Assembly (NCBI GenBank): GCA_964244955.1
Contig: CAXTKQ010000022.1
Span: 1-35,595 of the forward strand
Direction: 5' to 3'
Length of the DNA: 35,595 bases
Source: Mucilaginibacter_A sp964244955
GTDB lineage: Bacteria; Bacteroidota; Bacteroidia; Sphingobacteriales; Sphingobacteriaceae
Position numbers and translations under genes: made by a program. Of this stretch, positions 1-5,650 are shown one piece after another. A model generated the notes under the pieces. That model was not told where the DNA came from, ran no database searches, and saw nothing but the letters and a program-made list of their open reading frames with translations. The first letter of the stretch is position 1; the number at the start of each line of letters is the position of its first letter.

Positions 1-461
1 TGGATATTGTGTACACTTGCGGCAACAACTTTGGCAATTCCCGGATATTGAAACCTTATCATGGCGTTTACATATTTTTAAACCAGGGCAACTTTAAGTT
101 TAAGCAAAGTTACTTTTATCCAATTAACGGTTGCACCAAAGCCATTGCTGCAGATTTTAACCAGGACGGTAAATTGGATATGGCAACCATTGCTTTTTTT
201 GCTGATCTGAAAAACAACCCGGCCGAAGGTTTCATTTATTTTGAACAAGACAAGCCCTTACATTTCATTCCTCACGCTCTTCCAATTAATACTTATGGAA
301 GATGGAAAACGATGGATACGATCAACCATAACGGAAAGTTGGGTTTGGTTTTGGGCAACTATGCAAGTGGTTTTAAAATACAAGATATTCCTACTACCTG
401 GAACAAAAATTTACCTTTTATTTTGTTGGAAAATAAATCTTCCAAACCAAATAACTTATAA
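1..461 (+). CDS. FG-GAP/VCBS repeat protein, C-terminal part (5' end outside window)
   Basis: This is the C-terminal part of a beta-propeller protein of the FG-GAP/VCBS type; the open frame runs in from the left edge. The text from about residue 16 on (ILKPYHGVYIFLNQGNF, then CTKAIAADFNQDGKLD) closely matches the C-terminal third of the next gene, so the two are tandem paralogues. One calcium-loop-like repeat (DFNQDGKLD) is intact. The last one is degraded to NHNGKLGLVLG, where the neighbour has DYNHDGFPDVVLG, so one ligand Asp has become Gly and a few residues upstream are missing. By analogy with the neighbour it should be an exported or outer-membrane-attached protein with an N-terminal haem motif, but that part is not visible. 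Function unknown. Confidence 0.8.
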   Translation, partial: DIVYTCGNNFGNSRILKPYHGVYIFLNQGNFKFKQSYFYPINGCTKAIAADFNQDGKLDMATIAFFADLKNNPAEGFIYFEQDKPLHFIPHALPINTYGRWKTMDTINHNGKLGLVLGNYASGFKIQDIPTTWNKNLPFILLENKSSKPNNL

Positions 462-478
462 AAACACATTCAGGGCTG

Positions 479-502
479 ATGCTTCTTTTACCCGGTAAAA
501 AT
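479..502 (+). repeat. CTTCTTTTA motif, forward copy
   Basis: ATGCTTCTTTTA, five bases, then TAAAAAT. It sits 17 bases after the stop of the first FG-GAP gene and ends six bases before the chosen start of the second. Confidence 0.8.
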
Positions 503-508
503 CAGAGT

Positions 509-2071
509 ATGCGAAATTTAAAAAGCAATAAAGTATTTTTTTGCTCGGTATTAATGCTGTTTATCGGGCTAAGCTGTTTTTACAGTTGTCGGCAAAAACC
601 ACTTTCTCCGCAAGAACGGTTGGCAAACGATATTGCCGATGGCGGCGTACTGGCAAAAAAGTATTGTTCCAATTGCCACCAGTTTCCCGAACCTGCTTTA
701 ATGAACAAAGCCATTTGGGAAACTGGGATTTTGCCTGCAATGGCTTTAAAATTAGGTTTGGAACAATACATGGGCCAAACGTATGCGGTCAGCAAATCGG
801 CTATTTCTACTTCTGATTGGCAAAAGATTGTAACTTATTACAAAAGCCAAGCCCCGGCTAAATTAACTTTTCCAAAACCTGCGGCCCAAATTTTTAATGA
901 TTGGGCAGGTTTCGGTTTAAAGCAACCTAAAAATAGTGATGTAAAAAAAGTATCGTTAACCACTTTGGTAAGTTTTAACCCCAACGATCAAAAAATTTAT
1001 TCTGCCGATGCTTACAACAATTTGTACCGTTGGAACGAAAACTTAAAGCCGGAACTGGTGGCCCAACTGCCTGCCCCGGCAACCAACGTTTTGTATGACA
1101 AAACCAATGAGGGAAAAAACCAGGCCATTATTACCAGTATCGGCACATTGCCGCCGCGCGATGTTTTAAACGGACAGGTTTTACAACTCAACCTCGACCA
1201 ACAAAAAACCGCTGTAAAACCTGTTGTTTTTGCAGATAGTTTGCCGCGCCCTGTCCAAACCATCGCTGCCGATTTTAACAAAGACGGTTTAATGGATTAT
1301 GCCGTTTGCGGTTTCGGGCACGATAACGGTGGCTTATATTGGCTTAAACAATTGCCCGGAAAGCATTTTAAAACGCTGCCCATCCGCTTAATTCCCGGAA
1401 GTACGCAAATGGCAACCGGCGATTTTAACAATGATGGCTGGCCGGATTTAGTTTGTCTTTTTGCCCAGGCAGACGAAGGTATCTGGTTGTTTTTGAACGA
1501 TCATAAAGGTGGTTTTACTTCAAAAAACGTCCTTCATTTTCCGCCGATCTATGGTTCGAGCAGTTTTCAATTGGTAGATTTTAACCATGATGGAAAACCG
1601 GATATTTTATACACCGCCGGAGACAACAGCGATTACTCAACCGTTTTAAAACCTTATCACGGCGTTTATATTTTTTTAAACACCGGCAACTTCAACTTTA
1701 AAAAGCAGTTTTTTTATCACATTGATGGCTGTACCAAAGCCGTTGCAGCGGATTTTAAACACAACGGAAAGTTGGACATTGCCGTGATTTCTTTTTTTGC
1801 AGATTTTAAAAACGACCCGACCGAAGGTTTTGAATATTTGGAGCAAACGCGGCCTTTACAGTTTGTTCCGCATAAAGTGCCGGTTGAGCATTACGGCCGA
1901 TGGCTGACGATGGACATTTCGGATTATAACCACGATGGTTTCCCGGATGTGGTTTTAGGGAATTTTTCGATGGGCGGCCAGTTGATCAACCAAAAAAATT
2001 TTAAACCGGATTGGGACATGCACGAACCTTTAGTGGTTTTGGAAAATATAGGTAATAAAAAAAGTAAGTGA
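509..2071 (+). CDS. FG-GAP repeat lipoprotein with N-terminal c-type haem motif
   Basis: A 520-residue exported protein. I start it at ATG 509 (MRNLKSNKVFF); the upstream in-frame ATG at 479 lies inside a repeat motif and would put charged residues before the signal peptide. Residues 8-27 form a signal sequence ending near Cys23 or Cys27, so it is probably a lipoprotein. CSNCH at residues 53-57 is a c-type haem site, followed by a region resembling a small cytochrome c domain. Several calcium-loop FG-GAP repeats follow (DFNKDGLMD, DFNNDGWPD, DFNHDGKPD, DYNHDGFPD), which predicts a beta-propeller. Proteins with this layout are common in Bacteroidota; their substrates are mostly unknown. It lies 3' of a paralogue in tandem. 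An electron-transfer or binding role at the cell surface is inference. Confidence 0.85.
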   Translation: MRNLKSNKVFFCSVLMLFIGLSCFYSCRQKPLSPQERLANDIADGGVLAKKYCSNCHQFPEPALMNKAIWETGILPAMALKLGLEQYMGQTYAVSKSAISTSDWQKIVTYYKSQAPAKLTFPKPAAQIFNDWAGFGLKQPKNSDVKKVSLTTLVSFNPNDQKIYSADAYNNLYRWNENLKPELVAQLPAPATNVLYDKTNEGKNQAIITSIGTLPPRDVLNGQVLQLNLDQQKTAVKPVVFADSLPRPVQTIAADFNKDGLMDYAVCGFGHDNGGLYWLKQLPGKHFKTLPIRLIPGSTQMATGDFNNDGWPDLVCLFAQADEGIWLFLNDHKGGFTSKNVLHFPPIYGSSSFQLVDFNHDGKPDILYTAGDNSDYSTVLKPYHGVYIFLNTGNFNFKKQFFYHIDGCTKAVAADFKHNGKLDIAVISFFADFKNDPTEGFEYLEQTRPLQFVPHKVPVEHYGRWLTMDISDYNHDGFPDVVLGNFSMGGQLINQKNFKPDWDMHEPLVVLENIGNKKSK

Positions 2072-2099
2072 GGAAATAGGTTTTATCTGCAAAAAAGCA

Positions 2100-2130
2100 A
2101 ATGCTTCTTTTACCACCTAAAAATTGTTAA
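2100..2130 (+). repeat. CTTCTTTTA motif, left copy of a 31-bp direct repeat flanking mntA/hepT
   Basis: These 31 bases are identical to 2840-2870. The repeat holds ATGCTTCTTTTACCACC followed by TAAAAATTGTTAA. The two copies bracket the toxin-antitoxin module on either side. Confidence 0.9.
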
Positions 2131-2149
2131 TATGAGTTTGTTTGGCAAT

Positions 2150-2484
2150 TTATTCGTTAAGTATCTTTTCAACTTCCAACTTTAACTGAGGCAAAAATTG
2201 ATAATAATGTTCCAAATGTTTTCTGGTTCAATCTCGTCGTAACCCTAGATGATTTTATTACGTGTATCAACAATTTTCCTGGTGTGTTTAATATCAATAT
2301 CAGGTTGAAGCTTCAAAATCTTGCTCGTTGCTTCCCCAATTATTTCGAGGTTTCGCTCTACGGCTTGTTGTAATTGTAAATTATTGGCATAATATTCAAA
2401 TATTTTTGGTGTGCCGATGTAAGATTCAATTCGTTCTATACTTTTAAAGATATCGTAAAGCAGTTTCTTTATAGCATTATCCAT
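2150..2484 (-). pseudogene. hepT: HepT-like HEPN toxin, disrupted
   Basis: The frame opens at ATG 2484 inside the 3' end of mntA (overlapping start and stop, the usual arrangement) and reads MDNAIKKLLYDIFKSIERIE, typical of HepT, a minimal HEPN ribonuclease toxin. It stops after 79 residues at a TAG (2245-2247). The text before the stop is RNKII and after it GYDEIEPENIW, so the stop sits at the His of the R-x4-H-x-Y motif that HEPN toxins need. Beyond it the homology continues to about 2165, where one base is missing, and the tail LPQLKLEVEKILNE then follows in the next frame to a TAA at 2150. The family is normally about 110 residues, which matches the rebuilt length. The product should be an inactive fragment, unless one or both lesions are sequence errors. 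Confidence 0.8.
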
Positions 2485-2785
2485 AAATTTTTACTTTGCT
2501 TTCGTTAACTGCTTGTATAAAATAAGGGTTTTTAAGGGCTGATTCTGAAATGAGGTCAATTTCCCGATTCAAACTATTTCTGAGGGCGTCGTGTAAATCC
2601 CACCAAAGTGAGCCTTTTTCTAACGGATCCAATCCTTCCTGAAAGTTTATTAAAAAATCAATATCACTTCCCTCGTCAAACTTTTCTGTCAGCGCAGAAC
2701 CAAAAACATAAGCGCTTTCTATCTTGTGTTTTTTTAACAGCTTGACTACTTCCGGCATATTTATTTGTAGGTAAGGATGGATCAT
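2477..2785 (-). CDS. mntA: MntA-type nucleotidyltransferase antitoxin
   Basis: A minimal nucleotidyltransferase of about 102 residues. It has the GS-x10-DxD signature: GSALTEKF, then DEGSDIDF, about 30-45 residues from the start. In known MntA/HepT systems this enzyme adds AMP to a Tyr in the HepT R-x4-H-x-Y motif and so neutralises the toxin. I take ATG 2785 (MIHPYLQINMPEVV) as the start; the frame extends to a TTG at 2836, but that stretch is AT-rich and unlike the family. It overlaps the downstream hepT start by a few bases. Because hepT is broken, the antitoxin seems to have outlived its target. The module is bracketed by 31-bp direct repeats. Confidence 0.85.
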   Translation of the reverse strand: MIHPYLQINMPEVVKLLKKHKIESAYVFGSALTEKFDEGSDIDFLINFQEGLDPLEKGSLWWDLHDALRNSLNREIDLISESALKNPYFIQAVNESKVKIYG

Positions 2786-2839
2786 AATTTTTGGATAAGT
2801 ATTGCAAATTATTAAATACAATTCATATTGATGCAAACC

Positions 2840-2870
2840 AATGCTTCTTTTACCACCTAAAAATTGTTAA
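2840..2870 (+). repeat. CTTCTTTTA motif, right copy of the 31-bp direct repeat
   Basis: Identical to 2100-2130 over 31 bases. It lies between the mntA start and the 3' end of the MFS transporter gene. Confidence 0.9.
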
Positions 2871-2882
2871 AGTTTTCCTGGT

Positions 2883-4034
2883 TTAAATCTTTGCTTTGGT
2901 AGATACAACCGCCACGCAAATTCCCATGGCGGCAATCAATGTAAAAGAAGCACGCAAACTAAATACACCGGCGATAAAACCGATCATCGGCGGGCCAACC
3001 AAAAACCCAACAAAACCAATGGTAGAAACTGCGGCCAAAGCAACACCGGGCAACATGGTGCCTGATTTCCCGGCCGCACTGTAAACCAACGGCACAACCG
3101 AAGAAACACCTGCACCAACCAGTAAAAACCCGCAAATGGCCGGGATCAACTGTGGAAACAGGACGGCAACCATCAATCCTGACGCGGTTAAAGTGCCGCT
3201 TAACTGCAAAGTCCGTTTCAAGCCAAAACGTCCGGCAAACCAATCGGCCACAAAACGCCCGCCTGCCATGGTGCTCATAAAAGCGGTATAACCGGCTGCC
3301 ATCCAGGCATTTTCGGCATGGATCACTTTTTTAAAATATACCACACTCCAGTCAAACATCGCGCCTTCGCAAATCATTGAGCAAAAAGCAACGGCACCTA
3401 ATTTCATCAGCGAAGCATCGGGCATTACAAAAACTGGCCCGCTTTGTACGGTCTCGGCATCATTTTGCAGGTAACGTGCGCCTAAAAAAACACCGACCAG
3501 CACAACTGAAAAAATAATGCTGAAATGGATGGAAGGGTCAATTCCCTGTCCGATCATCAGCGTGCCGATTGCTGCGCCTGCAAACCCGGCCAAGCTCCAC
3601 AAACCGTGGAAGGAAGCCATAATGGGTTTCGCGTACAGCTTTTCGGTAGCAACCGCTTGTGTATTGACTGCAATATTGACGGCATTACTGGAAAAACCAA
3701 AGCAAAAAAGCACGGCAACCAACCGGAAAGTAGTTTGCGAAAACCCTAAACCGGCCAACGCGGCTGCATACAAAGGCAAAGCCCCAAGCAGCAGTTTCCG
3801 GCTGCCGATGCGGGTAATAATCCAGCCGGAAAATGGCAGCGAAAGCATCAAACCAACCGGCAGCGTAAATAAAATGCCGCCCAATTGCGTGTCTGACAAA
3901 CCTAACTTTTGCTGGATACCGGCAATGCGCGATGCCCAACTGGCAAAAGTTAGGCCGGCCAAAAAAAACATAGCGCCCACCGTGGCGCGCAATATTTTTT
4001 TGGAGGTTTGGGGAGATGCTATAGCCTGGACCAC
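2883..4034 (-). CDS. MFS transporter, YbjJ-like
   Basis: A 383-residue major facilitator with about twelve hydrophobic segments. The segment starting MFFLAGLTFASWASRI, the loop GWIITRIGSRK between helices 2 and 3, and a similar ADWFAGRFGLKR loop in the second half are typical of the YbjJ/FucP-like branch of MFS. The substrate is unknown; relatives are annotated as sugar or drug exporters without firm evidence. The start is GTG 4034. A -7-like box (TACCTTTG) lies eight bases upstream, which suggests a very short or absent leader. It is transcribed alone; a CTTCTTTTA motif copy lies just upstream at 4057-4079 and another just downstream at 2841. Confidence 0.85.
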   Translation of the reverse strand: MVQAIASPQTSKKILRATVGAMFFLAGLTFASWASRIAGIQQKLGLSDTQLGGILFTLPVGLMLSLPFSGWIITRIGSRKLLLGALPLYAAALAGLGFSQTTFRLVAVLFCFGFSSNAVNIAVNTQAVATEKLYAKPIMASFHGLWSLAGFAGAAIGTLMIGQGIDPSIHFSIIFSVVLVGVFLGARYLQNDAETVQSGPVFVMPDASLMKLGAVAFCSMICEGAMFDWSVVYFKKVIHAENAWMAAGYTAFMSTMAGGRFVADWFAGRFGLKRTLQLSGTLTASGLMVAVLFPQLIPAICGFLLVGAGVSSVVPLVYSAAGKSGTMLPGVALAAVSTIGFVGFLVGPPMIGFIAGVFSLRASFTLIAAMGICVAVVSTKAKI

Positions 4035-4042
4035 AATGGCAG

Positions 4043-4050
4043 CAAAGGTA
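4043..4050 (-). promoter_or_regulatory. Bacteroidota -7 box upstream of the MFS gene
   Basis: The minus strand reads TACCTTTG, matching TAnnTTTG, eight bases before the GTG start. At the -33 distance (18-base spacer) lies the TTTTA of the CTTCTTTTA motif copy at 4057-4079, so the motif could double as the upstream promoter element here. Confidence 0.5.
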
Positions 4051-4056
4051 TCCTAA

Positions 4057-4079
4057 TTTTTATAGGGTAAAAGAAGTAT
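4057..4079 (-). repeat. CTTCTTTTA motif, reverse copy
   Basis: Plus strand reads TTTTTATAGGG then TAAAAGAAGTAT. It lies between the MFS start and the terminator-like hairpin at 4099-4128. Confidence 0.8.
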
Positions 4080-4098
4080 TGTTGGAAAAGAAGTTGAG

Positions 4099-4128
4099 AA
4101 GACGGAAAAGGCTGGACTTTTCCGTCTT
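4099..4128. terminator. Hairpin after the chagasin-like gene
   Basis: A perfect 12-bp stem, AAGACGGAAAAG (4099-4110) with CTTTTCCGTCTT (4117-4128), and a six-base loop. It lies three bases past the stop of the minus-strand chagasin-like gene. The plus side has a run of T after the stem; the minus side has a pyrimidine-rich tail. It probably ends the peptidase-inhibitor transcript and may work in both directions. Confidence 0.6.
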
Positions 4129-4131
4129 TTT

Positions 4132-4425
4132 TCAAAAAACTATAACCGTAAAAATATGGATGCTCAACGCCGCGTTGTTTTGCTCCCAGCTTCTTTTTTG
4201 GGTGAAAACTATTTTTGCAGTGCCTGGCTTTAATGCCCGGACGGTAAATTTTTCGGCCATGCTTTCGCCAGCCTTTAAATTTGCGCTTGGTAAGGTTGAG
4301 CTATCTTCCGAAACCGAAATGATTTCTTTGCCTTCAACCTCAAAACTCCATACATAACCAGCCATCGCCAGGCTTGGCAGGTTTATCGTACTGCTTTTGC
4401 CAGTGTTGATATGGATAGTTTCCAT
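4132..4425 (-). CDS. Chagasin-like cysteine peptidase inhibitor
   Basis: A 97-residue all-beta protein resembling the chagasin family (MEROPS I42), which blocks papain-type peptidases with three loops. The first loop, normally NPTTGY, is here LPSLAMAGYVW. The core FTVRALKPGTAKIVFTQKRS followed by WEQ matches the family strand that leads into the RPW loop, with RSW instead. The glycine-rich second loop is not obvious (SANLKAGESMAEKF). No signal peptide is visible, whereas many family members are exported. It starts 15 bases after the stop of a papain-like peptidase, so the pair is almost certainly one transcript and the likely target is its neighbour. The family call is from pattern memory and the diverged loops leave some doubt. 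Confidence 0.72.
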   Translation of the reverse strand: METIHINTGKSSTINLPSLAMAGYVWSFEVEGKEIISVSEDSSTLPSANLKAGESMAEKFTVRALKPGTAKIVFTQKRSWEQNNAALSIHIFTVIVF

Positions 4426-4440
4426 CGTTTTCTAAAAGGT

Positions 4441-5205
4441 TTATACCAGGCGTATCGTCCAAAAATCATTGCACAATTTGCTGGTAATATAAGCATAAGG
4501 CATGTAAAAATAGCCGCTGATGCCCCAGTTTGAGCCCCACGAGTTGCGGACGATGAACGCTTGTTTACTATCGTCATAACCAACTGCACAAACAGCATGT
4601 CCGCCTCTTGTTTTTTCGCCATGTTGCGGCATCGGCATGATACCGGTTTGGGCAACTTCATTCGTCATAAAACTATCGTAAACGGTAAAGCCAAACACAA
4701 ACGGAAAGCCTTCGGCTAGGCAGCCTTTTAACTGGTCGAGCGAGTTGATCAATTTTTGATAGCTCTTGATCTGGCATTTGCTGGCCATATTGTAGCATTT
4801 GTCGGAAGGTTTTTTTGTGAATCTGGTAATATCATAAGGCCAGTCTTTTTCCGGGCAAACGCCCTGGTTGTTCATCGTTTTGATGCCATCACGGATGTAG
4901 GCGCCGCTGTCAGAATTTACCGTGTTGATCAAAACGCGCTCGTTGTAATAGATAAACAGCCGCGAAGGCATGTAGTCCTGTTTTTGCTGCTTTTTCAGGT
5001 CAAACTCATAAGCACCGGCCAGGCAATTGGCGGTACAACTGCCGAGGTGCCCTTGGTCGTAAACTGGCGGGCATGCATTGCGCAAATCTACCGAAGGCGG
5101 CAATTGCAGCATAACGGCCATTGGCGCAGCATACAATACATCGCGTTGATCGGGCAGGTCTGGCAGCCAGCCCATTTTGTAATTTGGGGTTTGTTGATTT
5201 TCCAT
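4441..5205 (-). CDS. Papain-family (C1) cysteine peptidase
   Basis: A 254-residue C1-type peptidase. The catalytic residues are visible: oxyanion Gln51 and nucleophile Cys57 in DQGHLGSCTANC, His203 in GGHAVCAVGYDD, and Asn221 in RNSWGSNWG. There is no signal peptide and no obvious inhibitory propeptide; the short head MENQQTPNYKMGWLPDLPDQ RDVLY resembles the W-x-P-D-x-P-D-x-RD start seen in bacterial and viral C1 proteins that lack a full prodomain. The enzyme should therefore act in the cytoplasm, or leave by a route not seen here. The following gene is a chagasin-like inhibitor, which would protect the cell from it. Start ATG 5205; the next start is far inside the domain. Confidence 0.88.
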   Translation of the reverse strand: MENQQTPNYKMGWLPDLPDQRDVLYAAPMAVMLQLPPSVDLRNACPPVYDQGHLGSCTANCLAGAYEFDLKKQQKQDYMPSRLFIYYNERVLINTVNSDSGAYIRDGIKTMNNQGVCPEKDWPYDITRFTKKPSDKCYNMASKCQIKSYQKLINSLDQLKGCLAEGFPFVFGFTVYDSFMTNEVAQTGIMPMPQHGEKTRGGHAVCAVGYDDSKQAFIVRNSWGSNWGISGYFYMPYAYITSKLCNDFWTIRLV

Positions 5206-5290
5206 CGCTTTTTAGTTTTAAAATTTAAATAGGTTTTGTTTAAATGATAGGACTAAATTAGCGGCGGCAGCCAGGGCAATCAACGTAGCT

Positions 5291-5315
5291 GATACTGTTT
5301 TTACGGTATGTTTTA
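5291..5315 (+). repeat. CTGTTTTTA variant of the motif
   Basis: GATACTGTTTTTACGG followed by TATGTTTTA: the sister form of the motif, in the spacer upstream of the peptidase gene. Confidence 0.55.
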
Positions 5316-5350
5316 CGGGATTTGGATGCGTGTTTTTACGTGGGTTTTAC

Positions 5351-5435
5351 TGTCGTTCCGAACCGTAGGGAGGAATCTTCTTCAAAGCGATTGTTTTGGT
5401 TGAAAGAAGATTTCTCCCTACGGGTCGAAATGACA
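5351..5435. repeat. Inverted-repeat element, copy 1
   Basis: The left arm TGTCGTTCCGAACCGTAGGG continues into AGGAATCTTC; the right arm (5406-5435) is its near-complement, ending GGGTCGAAATGACA. The arms are about 30 bases with a 25-base loop. This is the GTCATTTCGA-type dispersed hairpin common in Bacteroidota genomes (established by general experience, not by a search here). A second copy follows at 5519-5606. Confidence 0.85.
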
Positions 5436-5458
5436 AAAGCGGCGAAATAAAAAAGCAC

Positions 5459-5502
5459 ATGCTTCTTTTAGCACATAAAATTTATAGTACCAAAAGAAGC
5501 AT
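5459..5502. repeat. Inverted pair of CTTCTTTTA motifs, compact
   Basis: Forward half ATGCTTCTTTTAGCACATAA (continuing AA, 5459-5480) runs directly into reverse half TTTATAGTAC then CAAAAGAAGCAT (5481-5502). The forward half is identical to 21640-21661. It lies between two copies of the inverted-repeat element. Confidence 0.8.
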
Positions 5503-5518
5503 GGATTCCTATTCTCCG

Positions 5519-5606
5519 GTCATTCCGAACCGCAGGGAGGAATCTTATTCAAAGCGGTTAAATTTTTATAGTTGAAAGAGGATTTCTCCCTACGGGTCGA
5601 AATGAC
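5519..5606. repeat. Inverted-repeat element, copy 2
   Basis: Same arms as 5351-5435, starting GTCATTCCGAACCGCAGGG and ending GGGTCGAAATGAC. The arms agree with copy 1 except for a few substitutions; the loop differs more. Confidence 0.85.
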
Positions 5607-5628
5607 AAAAGGCGGCATCCACACTAAA

Positions 5629-5650
5629 TTTATGCCGGTAAAAGAAGCAT
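5629..5650 (-). repeat. CTTCTTTTA motif, reverse copy at a stop codon
   Basis: TTTATGCCGG then TAAAAGAAGCAT, identical over 22 bases to 21703-21724. Its end abuts the stop codon of the fusion gene on the minus strand. Confidence 0.85.

Larger units (their letters stand above)
5206..5649. other. Gene-free spacer packed with repeats
   Basis: 444 bases between the peptidase start and the stop of the large fusion gene hold no convincing gene. In order they contain a CTGTTTTTA variant motif (5291-5315), an 85-bp inverted-repeat element (5351-5435), an inverted pair of CTTCTTTTA motifs (5459-5502), a second inverted-repeat element (5519-5606) and a further motif copy (5629-5650). The peptidase promoter should lie near 5210-5260 but I see no clear -7 box. 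Confidence 0.8.

Noticed and set aside
479..508. ATG 479 as the start of the second FG-GAP protein.
   Set aside because: It lies in the repeat motif and would precede the signal peptide with unrelated residues; ATG 509 gives a normal lipoprotein signal.
2100..2870. CTTCTTTTA motif considered as an ordinary intrinsic terminator.
   Set aside because: It has no GC-rich stem, occurs at starts as well as ends and inside genes, and typA, which has a true terminator, carries a motif copy separately.
4756..5232. Plus-strand frame of 158 codons over the peptidase gene.
   Set aside because: It is the complement of a gene with a complete catalytic triad and shows no family likeness.
5217..5335. A minus-strand frame of about 40 codons reading TVSATLIALAAAANLVLSFK just upstream of the peptidase gene.
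   Set aside because: No ATG, GTG or TTG starts it after the upstream stop, and it crosses a repeat motif; a chance hydrophobic frame is likelier.
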